Part shown: piece by piece, positions 26,350 to 33,479 of the stretch | Numbering within the stretch: the first letter of the stretch is position 1 | Layout: each line of letters starts with the position of its first letter | Source: Sphingomonas sp. | GTDB lineage: Bacteria; Pseudomonadota; Alphaproteobacteria; Sphingomonadales; Sphingomonadaceae | DNA: 64,000 nt | Assembly: GCF_004799495.1 (NCBI RefSeq) | Contig: NZ_SSMY01000001.1 | Coordinates: 124,001 to 188,000 of the forward strand | Direction: 5' to 3' | Translations under genes and position numbers: made by a program | The notes under the pieces: generated by a model | What the model was told of the DNA's origin: nothing | What the model saw: the letters and a program-made list of their open reading frames with translations, nothing else | Databases searched by the model: none

Positions 26350-28052
26350 GCCGTCAAGCCAGCGCGGGGCGCAGTCGTGCTGATCCTATTGCCCATCCAG
26401 TCATAGCCGAAGCACGTTCGTCGTGTCGTACCGTCAGCGGTAATCGCAATGCCCAACAACAACAGATTATTGGGTCCGGATGCGGCACCGTATTCATAAG
26501 TCGTCACCACTTCGTCCGTGCTGCCACCAGCGCACGCGCCGCTGACGGTCGCCGTGGTTCGGCAGGTGCGATCCTCGGTCAGGACCCAAATCGGCGCAGC
26601 GGCCGAATATGTACCGCCGCTATTTTTGATGAAGGCGCTCTTTTGGGCGTACGCGTGTCGCACTACCGCGCTGACACCCGCCCCATCGGCCGGCCTGATT
26701 TCGGTCAGCACGCCGCCATGCGTTGAGTCGTAACTATAGGCGGTGACCGCTCCTTTGGCGTCCGTCACCGTGAGCGGGAGGTTACAGATTACGGGATTTG
26801 TGCATGAGGCCGGAAAGGTCTTCGCGCCTTCGTCGATATTCGTCAGTCCCGCGGATTTCGGGGCAAACGTCCTTTTGCTTTCCACATTGTTTGCGTTGTA
26901 GCTGAAGGTGACTGCGTTGCCTTCCGGCGAAGTCGTCGAAAGCAAGGTCCGACCGGCATAGGACGGCGTGTAAACTTTGCCGTTTTCATTCTTGAAATAG
27001 CTCGGTGAACCGCTCGTAAAAATTACGTCCACAGTTGCCGAGTTAGGCTCCGTCATTCTGGTCCCGTCCATCGGGTTAAGATCATCGGGGTCAGCTTGCT
27101 CTGCCAGCCCGCAATCACAGGCGTAGCTCCAAGTTGCGTTATCAGCCGTAACTTGGGACGTCACCGCTACGATTCCACTACGAGTCGCCCCATTGGTATT
27201 GGTGATTTTACACGTCGTCGTGCCCGGGTCTGTGAGGCAAGTGAGATATCCGCCAGATGTATAGGTGTAGTGCGAGACGTTCGTCATCACGTCGGTCACG
27301 GCAGTCAATTTGGACGACGTATAACCGTAGCCCACCTTGAGTACCGCGGCGCCACACGTCGTCGATGAGGTAACGTACGTCACCGCCAAGTTATAGCCGC
27401 AAGCAGCGCTCACTAGGGCCGATGAATAATCGAAGACTAGTGCATACCCTCGGTTGCTCACGATAGTTTTTAATGTATTGGACACGTAGCTGAAAGTTAG
27501 GCTCGAGCCGTCTGGATGAGTGATCGTCGAAATTTTCAAGCTGCCGGTAAGGAACTGATAGATTGTTCCATCCTTATCCGTGAACACGAGCGCGCCGCCA
27601 ACTAGCGCCAAGGTGACGCCATCATTTACTTCTGGACTTGTAGAGGTCGGCCACCCCGGGAATTTATAAACAGTCCGGCCGATGGTAACAGAGCTTGAGT
27701 TCTGACCGTGGATAGTGTCTTCGCGGGCATAGATATCAAAATTGTGGGTCCAGCCATAACCGAAATATTCGCTGGACGACCAACTCCCGGGTCCATCCGC
27801 CGTCACATAAGAGCGCTCGAGCGATAGCGGGCCGATCGACAGATCAGTGACGGAGGTCGTGAAGCTAGATGTGGCCAAATCGACGCCCGTCGGGCTGAGC
27901 GTGTAGATCACCGGAGGTTTAAGCTGCGCTTGGGCGACACCGCCCGTAAGTCCGAGCGACAATATTGCCAGCGTCGATAGGCTTAAGGCTTTGGTTATCA
28001 GAGCCGACAGGCTGGATGCGATCTGCGAAAAAGTCATTGAACGCCCCCCCAA
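26340..28052 (-). CDS. Secreted YD-repeat protein, N-terminal partner of the RHS gene
   Basis: 570 residues from about 28052 (an internal ATG at 28037, MTFSQI, may be the real start). A signal peptide ends near GGVAQA. The region after it (LKPPVIYTLSPTGVDLATSS, LSLERSYVTADG, GYGWTHNFDIYA) is the DUF6531-like opening found at the N-terminus of long RHS proteins, followed by sparse YD-like repeats (YSYDSTHGGV, FGYDWMGNR). It stops where the 944-residue gene begins. In other bacteria these two parts are usually one polypeptide, so this looks like a natural split RHS protein whose halves are each exported. Confidence 0.8.
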   Translation of the reverse strand: MGGRSMTFSQIASSLSALITKALSLSTLAILSLGLTGGVAQAQLKPPVIYTLSPTGVDLATSSFTTSVTDLSIGPLSLERSYVTADGPGSWSSSEYFGYGWTHNFDIYAREDTIHGQNSSSVTIGRTVYKFPGWPTSTSPEVNDGVTLALVGGALVFTDKDGTIYQFLTGSLKISTITHPDGSSLTFSYVSNTLKTIVSNRGYALVFDYSSALVSAACGYNLAVTYVTSSTTCGAAVLKVGYGYTSSKLTAVTDVMTNVSHYTYTSGGYLTCLTDPGTTTCKITNTNGATRSGIVAVTSQVTADNATWSYACDCGLAEQADPDDLNPMDGTRMTEPNSATVDVIFTSGSPSYFKNENGKVYTPSYAGRTLLSTTSPEGNAVTFSYNANNVESKRTFAPKSAGLTNIDEGAKTFPASCTNPVICNLPLTVTDAKGAVTAYSYDSTHGGVLTEIRPADGAGVSAVVRHAYAQKSAFIKNSGGTYSAAAPIWVLTEDRTCRTTATVSGACAGGSTDEVVTTYEYGAASGPNNLLLLGIAITADGTTRRTCFGYDWMGNRISTTAPRAGLTACS

Positions 28053-28088
28053 ATTACCCTTTTGAACCGTGCTGTTCCCCCATCGCAG

Positions 28089-28346
28089 TCAAGGCGAGGG
28101 CGTCGGCGTCGGGGATGGACATGGAGTCGGCGTACTCGTTGCCACATCGTACCGCGTGCGATTTCCCGCCGCGTCGAAGCAAGTCCCCGTCACGCGGCTG
28201 GTGTTGGGCCCGCCGCTGATTGAGCTTCCCGTCAGGCGGCCAAGCGCGTCGTAAGTATACGTCGTGGTTTCCTGCGCGGCGGCCGCGCCACCGATGACCC
28301 ATACGGTCGCGGCAGACGACAGAAACCAAACCTTTTTTCGGCTCAT
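28089..28346 (-). CDS. Small secreted single-YD-repeat protein
   Basis: 85 residues from ATG 28346. After a signal peptide (FLSSAATVWVIGGAAAAQ) there is a single repeat unit TYTYDALGRLTG...CFDAAGNRTRYDVAT, then a Pro/Thr/Ser tail (STPTPCPSPTPTPSP). It is the first gene of the leftward YD/RHS series, 36 bases before the 570-residue gene. A small lead protein of this kind may be a leftover of repeat duplication or a helper for the larger ones; no role is known. Confidence 0.75.
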   Translation of the reverse strand: MSRKKVWFLSSAATVWVIGGAAAAQETTTYTYDALGRLTGSSISGGPNTSRVTGTCFDAAGNRTRYDVATSTPTPCPSPTPTPSP

Positions 28347-28492
28347 GTTGCATTCCCCCCCCTGCGTCGGAAGAATGCAGAGCAATTCCAACTTTACAAC
28401 AGCACTTTAGGCGCCGAACAAATAAAGTGAATGATTTCTGGGGATAACTCGACCGCGAATGGTGCTATTCATTCGCCGCGCTTCGTTTGCCA

Positions 28493-30745
28493 TCAATCGC
28501 TCAACAGCGCCGCGTTGCCCGCCGCAAGGCGCGCGAGCTCGGCCCGCACAATCCGCTGCGTGCTCGCGGGATCGTTCGCGCCATGAATATGGATATCGCG
28601 CACACTCACACCCCCATCGCGCACCGCGCGCCGGCGCTGCAACTCGCTGTGCGGAATAATCGTGCCAGACCGGCCGGGAGTGAACAACTCGGGCCCGTGC
28701 TCGCCGACGAGGAAGGTGCCGCCCGGCCACACAGGCCCGCCTGCGGCGCGCTTTCCTGCCAGCGGCTTGCCGCGGCCATCGATCGGGCCAATGTTCGTAC
28801 CGCCCGCCCATTTCGGCAACATGTCCGTGATGGGCGTATTCATCCACCCGGGCGCGTTCTTCGAGAAAAAGTCCGCCAACGAATGACCGGCCTGCGTAAT
28901 CTTGTCGATCAAGGTGACAAACGTGCCGGCCAGCCAAGCTATAACGCCACCGATAGAGCGGCCCGCGCTATTCCAATTCGCCACGTCGGCGGGGGCGAAC
29001 AGTCGACCGAACCATTCGAAGACAGGCTTAATTCCGTGCTGCCATAGGTTCGTGAGCACGTTGAACAGGGGAGCAAGGGCTGACCGCAGCGTATCGATGA
29101 TCCGACGCATTGCCGGGAGGTAGGGCTGGATGCCTTGCATGAAGCCTTGGCCGATGCCGACGAAGAAGGCCTTGATTCCGTCCCACTTGGCGACGATCCA
29201 CGCGATCGCGACGCCGACGGCCGCCAGAACGGCGACCACCGGCGCGGCCGCGGCGAGCAGCGTGTCGAACCCGAGCTCCGCGAGCATCACTAGCGCGATG
29301 CGCATCGGGGCGAGCCAGCGCCACGCGATCGCGATCCATTTGCCGAAGTTGGCGAGCGGCGAAGTTAGCCAAGTGAGCGCAACGCCGAACACGCGCAGAA
29401 CCGCGGCGACGGCCCCGAACCCGAGAAGGCCGGCAACGCCCTTGGCGAATGCGGGATGCGCATCGAACACGCCGGCTAGCATGTTGATGGCCTTGGCGAC
29501 GCTCTGAATCGCGGCGATCGTGCTCGGCGTGAAGACGGACTTGCCGAGGGTAGTCTCGAGGTTCTTGAGCGAGCTCGCGGTTGCTGCCAGCGCCATGCGC
29601 GGATCCGTGCGCATGGCTTCGGCATAGGCTTTGTCCGGCCCCATGGCCTTGTCGTACAGCGACATATCCGCATGAATTCGCGCCAACTGCGCCGGGTCGA
29701 ACAGGGTCGACGCCAGGCGCTTGCCGGTCTCGCGCCCGAACATCTTCTGTGCCTGGAGGAGCATCGCGTTCTTGTCGTTCGTGTCGATCCCGTGCACGCG
29801 GAGGGCGGGGAAAAGCGTGCCCTCCACCCACTCGAGGGGATTGGACATGGCGAGCGCGTTGTTCTTAAGCGTGCCGGGTGACCAGCCTGTTGCCGACAGG
29901 TTGCCGCCCGTGCCTTTCGGCGGCACGAGCCCCAGCCGCGTCCATTCGGCCGTCACGGACTTCCCGCCCACCGCGACGCGACCCATGAACTGATTAAACA
30001 GAGCAGTGGCCGCCGTACCGGCGCGCTCGCCACCCATCTCTTGAATTAGCGAAGGGACGACGCGGGTCAAAAATGACTCGCTGAACCCTCGGGCAGCCAA
30101 TCCCGCTTGCTGCATGAAGCCGAGGAAATTCTCGGGGTTCACGGTTCCGCCCGACACTTCCATCGCGCGGAACAGGCCACCCGCCTGCCGCTGGTAGTCG
30201 GCGGGGGACATCTTGCCGGAGCGAAGCTCGAGCGCGCGAACCAACTGGTTGAAGCCCTCCCCCGTATTGTAGTCATCGCCGAGCAGATTCTTCATCAACG
30301 CGCCCATCCTGGCGTTGAAGGGAAGGTTCGCGATCGCGTGACCGAGCCCCCCGAAGGCAAGCGTCGTCTCATTCAGTATCTTCAGGCTGTCGTTGAGCGT
30401 GGCCGTGGGGACTTCCGCGATAGTACGGTTTGCCGCGGCGATCGCCGCGGACATCTCTTTCGAGGTTCGCCCGGCGAGCCGCATCATGGTCACCTGGTGC
30501 TGCCACTCCGCGCCCTCCCCGAGGATGCCCTTGAACGACGCCGAAAGTCCGCCCGCCGCAGCTAGACCGAGCAGGGGCTTCATGGCGGCGGCCATTTCGC
30601 GGGCGGCCACCTTGGATTCGGCGGTCGTAATCTTCATGCGGCGCGACATGCCGGCGAAAGCACGATCGACCTTCGAGACGGCGGCCGCCATGCTCGGCAA
30701 GATGTTGGCGCCGATGTTGATCGCAACGGAGAATTGGCCGGGCAT
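28493..30745 (-). CDS. Phage tail tape measure protein
   Basis: 750 residues. The N-terminus is helical (AAVSKVDRAFAGMSRRMK), and there are several long hydrophobic stretches at about 430-560, as in tape measures that span the membrane during DNA entry. The C-terminal AAGGPVWPGGTFLVGEHGPE followed by LFTPGRSG is the typical ending of siphophage tape measures. It should set tail length and sit in the tail lumen. It is three bases downstream of a small gene in a leftward operon with a tail-assembly gene. No tail-tip genes follow; the RHS series takes their place. Confidence 0.88.
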   Translation of the reverse strand: MPGQFSVAINIGANILPSMAAAVSKVDRAFAGMSRRMKITTAESKVAAREMAAAMKPLLGLAAAGGLSASFKGILGEGAEWQHQVTMMRLAGRTSKEMSAAIAAANRTIAEVPTATLNDSLKILNETTLAFGGLGHAIANLPFNARMGALMKNLLGDDYNTGEGFNQLVRALELRSGKMSPADYQRQAGGLFRAMEVSGGTVNPENFLGFMQQAGLAARGFSESFLTRVVPSLIQEMGGERAGTAATALFNQFMGRVAVGGKSVTAEWTRLGLVPPKGTGGNLSATGWSPGTLKNNALAMSNPLEWVEGTLFPALRVHGIDTNDKNAMLLQAQKMFGRETGKRLASTLFDPAQLARIHADMSLYDKAMGPDKAYAEAMRTDPRMALAATASSLKNLETTLGKSVFTPSTIAAIQSVAKAINMLAGVFDAHPAFAKGVAGLLGFGAVAAVLRVFGVALTWLTSPLANFGKWIAIAWRWLAPMRIALVMLAELGFDTLLAAAAPVVAVLAAVGVAIAWIVAKWDGIKAFFVGIGQGFMQGIQPYLPAMRRIIDTLRSALAPLFNVLTNLWQHGIKPVFEWFGRLFAPADVANWNSAGRSIGGVIAWLAGTFVTLIDKITQAGHSLADFFSKNAPGWMNTPITDMLPKWAGGTNIGPIDGRGKPLAGKRAAGGPVWPGGTFLVGEHGPELFTPGRSGTIIPHSELQRRRAVRDGGVSVRDIHIHGANDPASTQRIVRAELARLAAGNAALLSD

Positions 30746-30747
30746 GG

Positions 30748-31158
30748 CTAGGCTGCCAGAATGCGCGCGACGACGCCGTCGGCAGTATCGGGCTGGGCTG
30801 TGCGATCGGGGGGCAGGAAACCGCAGATGCGCGCGACTACGGCGTCGACCTCCTCATCGCAGGTGCGCGGCCGAGCGACTGCAACGCGCGGGAGATGCGC
30901 CTCGTGCCCGAGAATTTCGGCAGCGCGCGCTTCACTTGCGGGCTCGAGATCGGAAACCGCCGCTTCAATTTCGTCGGCTTCGACCTCGGCCGAAATCGGC
31001 GGCGCAATCGATTCGAGCTCCGACACACAACCTCCCGCCTCAAGCTGCTCGGCGTGACGGCGAAGTGCGGCGGCGCGCGACGCGATAGGAGCCGAGCCGG
31101 TAGCGTCAAAGACGCGGTCAAGGCGGTCAGCTTCGCGGCGGGCGGCGGCGGGGCTCAT
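30748..31158 (-). CDS. Hypothetical protein in the tape-measure operon (136 aa)
   Basis: I do not recognise a family. It is helical, Ala/Glu-rich and acidic in the middle (ELESIAPPISAEVEADEIEA). It lies between the tail-assembly gene (four-base overlap) and the tape measure (three-base gap), the place where lambda-like phages encode the frameshifted G/GT tail chaperone. It could be the second chaperone component, but no slippery site was identified. Confidence 0.65.
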   Translation of the reverse strand: MSPAAARREADRLDRVFDATGSAPIASRAAALRRHAEQLEAGGCVSELESIAPPISAEVEADEIEAAVSDLEPASEARAAEILGHEAHLPRVAVARPRTCDEEVDAVVARICGFLPPDRTAQPDTADGVVARILAA

Positions 31159-31454
31159 CGCGCCCCCTTCCAGACATGACGTCGCGCTTTTCGATTGCCG
31201 GTCAGCGCCATCACCGCGGCATTGTGCTGGTCGCGGGCCGCGACAAAAGCGGCGCCTATTGCATCGACGTCGACCGGATCGAGCGCTTCGACGAATTCGA
31301 TGGGCAGGCCGATCGAGGCGGCCATGTTCGATTTAGCTTGTTCCAACGGGGGAAGGTCCGGATCTCGCAGGTATTCCGGCGGGATCGTGACGTTTACGAC
31401 CGCCACCGTGCGGCTACCGATCGTGATCGGCTTATTCAGACGGACGTGCGTCAT
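31155..31454 (-). CDS. Phage tail assembly protein (chaperone type)
   Basis: 99 residues from ATG 31454. It starts MTHVRLNKPITIGSRTVAVV and continues with strands and a helix (EQAKSNMAASIGLPIEFVEA). This matches the gp41/gpE-type tail assembly proteins that coat the tape measure before the tube forms. Four-base overlaps join it to the XRE gene upstream and to the 136-residue gene downstream, so XRE, chaperone, hypothetical protein and tape measure form one operon. Confidence 0.72.
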   Translation of the reverse strand: MTHVRLNKPITIGSRTVAVVNVTIPPEYLRDPDLPPLEQAKSNMAASIGLPIEFVEALDPVDVDAIGAAFVAARDQHNAAVMALTGNRKARRHVWKGAR

Positions 31455-31852
31455 TCGACCGACTCCGTTTGGCGCTTCGGGGGCACGAGACGATCGGCTC
31501 GGTCGCGAGCCGCGCGAGCCGGGAAATCCGCGGCGGCTTGAATCGCGGACGCGAGAATTTCGCTTGGCCGCAGTCGGCCCGCAAGTTCTTCGACCGCAGC
31601 CCGATCTTCCGGAGCGAGCATGTTCAAGTTCGGCACCGGCACGAGCGCCCATCCGAGCGCGCCGAGCGCAGCCTCGATCGTCTCTAGGCCCGGCCGATTG
31701 TCAGAACGCCACGCTTTGAACGTCGTAATCTGGACGCCCGCACCCCATTCGAGGTCGGCGTAAGTCACGCCCTGCCGCTTCATCTCGGCGAATACGAGCT
31801 TGGCGAGCGGGCTGGCCCGCTCGGGCACGGTGATCTTCGACGGGCGCTTCAT
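31451..31852 (-). CDS. XRE-type HTH regulator leading the tail operon
   Basis: 133 residues from ATG 31852. Residues 15-70 (LAKLVFAEMKRQGVTYADLE, then ITTFKAWRSDNRPGLETIEA) form a lambda-repressor-like helix-turn-helix, with a polar C-terminal extension. It is the first gene of the tail operon and faces a 730-base non-coding stretch with several palindromes, so it probably controls its own promoter. The open frame continues upstream to 32080 but without a better start. Confidence 0.72.
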   Translation of the reverse strand: MKRPSKITVPERASPLAKLVFAEMKRQGVTYADLEWGAGVQITTFKAWRSDNRPGLETIEAALGALGWALVPVPNLNMLAPEDRAAVEELAGRLRPSEILASAIQAAADFPARAARDRADRLVPPKRQTESVE

Positions 31853-32582
31853 AATCGAAGGTGGGCGATGGGGATCGCCGACGGCACAGCGCTGCGCAAT
31901 CATTCTGGCGGCGGGTGATTGGTCCGAAAGCAATTCCATCGGGCGATTTTGGCAGTGTTGCGCCAATCTGGCGGGCGGGTTCGGTGGCGTCGGCCTTCCT
32001 GGCGATGGGCGGGCTGGTGCAAAGCAGTCGCTACCTGACTGATCATTGTGATCACCGCTGGCCTGCCGCCGTGGAAACAAGTAACCTACGAAAAATATTA
32101 TATATTTTTTCTGAGTCGGCCTCGATTAGTCCACGCCGGTGGAAACAACCTCTAAAACTTTACGGTATCTGGATACCCGACGCACTTTCGACCGAACCCG
32201 CCCCGTGGGTGGCCTTCCGAGGACCCGCCGCCTCGCGCCGGCGGCCCGGATGGTCCTCCCGCATCAACCCTGCACGCCTCGCGACCCTCCCGCGCCGCCC
32301 TCCCGCATGGGCGCACGGCCCCCTGCTACGCGCCCGATCGGCGGCCACGCCACGCCATCCCCACGCGCCGCCCCTCCCGCGCGCCGCGTGTCGTGCTGGC
32401 GCATGCTCGAGCCCATGCTAGCCGATAGGGCGCGTCGCGTCGTAGGGTGGCGCCAGGCCGCCCGCGTGGCGTCCGGTGGCATGTGAGGTGCAGCGGGATG
32501 GGGCGCGGCTCTAGCGAGGCGAGCGGGGCGCGTGGCAGGGGTGATGCTAGTGTGTGTGGGTGAAGCGCCGCCTGCTGGCCCG
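31853..32582. other. 730-base non-coding stretch with palindromes and direct repeats
   Basis: No convincing gene lies here on either strand; open frames are GC-skew artefacts. The part nearest the XRE gene holds the repeats described at 32040-32148. The 32160-32540 part is very GC-rich without clear structure. The region lies between two leftward operons and can supply the tail-operon promoter, and possibly an origin. Confidence 0.5.
32040..32148. promoter_or_regulatory. AT-rich palindrome flanked by direct repeats (operator or origin candidate)
   Basis: TGATCA-TTG-TGATCA lies at 32040-32054. A 10-base direct repeat GTGGAAACAA occurs at 32071-32080 and 32139-32148. Between the copies, AAAAATAT-TAT-ATATTTTT (32091-32109) is a perfect AT palindrome, the most AT-rich spot of the surroundings. 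The layout suits a promoter with operators for the XRE gene, or a small replication origin for the prim-pol operon. Confidence 0.45.
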
Positions 32583-33236
32583 CTACGGTCCCGGCGGGTC
32601 TAACCTCAGCGAGGGCACGCAGATCCTTTCGATCGTGGCGACCGCCCCATTGACCGCTGTTGTGACCTCATTCTCCTCACCTTCTTGGGGGTCGATGTCG
32701 TACATGGCGCGGCGAATTTTCTGTGTGAAGTCTGCGTCGAGCCCTGGCTCATCATCTACAGATGCGTCGACGTAGGTGCGAATGATCCAAAACTGCCGGT
32801 TGAGAGTCTCGACTGCTTTTTCCAATTCCTCACTGAAAAGAGCGCGTGCCATGGGTAAACAATCCACGAGCGCGTCTTGATCCTTCCGGGTGTTATTGAG
32901 CCGCGTGTAATAGGCTTGCGCGGTGATCAGCCGTTTTTGACGCGCCTGCGTTTGGCTGGTCCAATGCGCATCCTCTTTGAGTTTTTCTTCGGCCGCGTTG
33001 AGTTCATGCGCCCACAGCATTACACCGCGGACGTACGCAATCGCACCCCGCACCCGGTGTGTTGCCGTGAGTATCTGTTCCGCCATTTGCAGCCGGCGCT
33101 CTGCGCGTTTTTGTTCCTTCCAGGCCGCCGTGCCCTTCGCCGCGCCCCACATGACGGCCCCGGCTCCTACGATAGTGCCGATGCCTTGGAGCATCGATCC
33201 AGTCGCCGCCCAGTCGACCCCGTTGGGATACGCCAT
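32583..33236 (-). CDS. Hypothetical membrane-anchored coiled-coil protein (217 aa)
   Basis: From ATG 33236 the product starts MAYPNGVDWAATGSMLQGIG with one hydrophobic segment (GIGTIVGAGAVMWGAA, about residues 17-33). A long charged helical region follows (WKEQKRAERRLQMAEQIL... to about residue 120), then a mixed C-terminus with EEGEENEVTTAV. No family is recognised. It stands alone between two non-coding stretches. A membrane-anchored cytoplasmic helical protein in an accessory element could be a host-interaction or superinfection factor, but this is guesswork. Confidence 0.65.
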   Translation of the reverse strand: MAYPNGVDWAATGSMLQGIGTIVGAGAVMWGAAKGTAAWKEQKRAERRLQMAEQILTATHRVRGAIAYVRGVMLWAHELNAAEEKLKEDAHWTSQTQARQKRLITAQAYYTRLNNTRKDQDALVDCLPMARALFSEELEKAVETLNRQFWIIRTYVDASVDDEPGLDADFTQKIRRAMYDIDPQEGEENEVTTAVNGAVATIERICVPSLRLDPPGP

Positions 33237-33343
33237 CCACCGTCCTCCGGCGCGAATCATAGTCGACCAGCAGCGCTGCGCCAATCAGCACGCAATGGCA
33301 CGGTCGGCTCGCGCCGGTTTAGAGGGTTAGCCAAGTTGTTAGT

Positions 33344-33387
33344 GGGGGGGGGTACGGGTCAGAACTAGTCCACCACCCCCCCCCCCC
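33344..33387. repeat. G9/C12 homopolymer inverted repeat
   Basis: A run of nine G (33344-33352) and a run of twelve C (33376-33387) flank a 23-base spacer. The outer bases GTTGTT and AACAAC extend the pairing in part. The structure lies between the primase operon and the 217-residue gene and could end or block transcription. Such runs are also prone to length error. Confidence 0.5.
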
Positions 33388-33440
33388 AAACAACCTCAAC
33401 AACCCCTTTAACTATATGTCGACAGAGAGGGAATCGTCCC

Positions 33441-33479
33441 GAGGTTACGTTTTGGTTATCGACCGTACGGAGTAACCTC
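33441..33479 (-). terminator. Inverted repeat at the end of the primase operon
   Basis: GAGGTTAC (33441-33448) and GTAACCTC (33472-33479) form a perfect 8-bp stem that overlaps the primase stop codon. The loop is 23 bases and no long T run follows, so an ordinary intrinsic terminator is not certain. Confidence 0.4.

Noticed and set aside
32160..32582. Small genes in the GC-rich stretch beside the XRE operon
   Set aside because: Frames on both strands are Arg/Pro/Ala-rich with no start signals; they look like GC artefacts.
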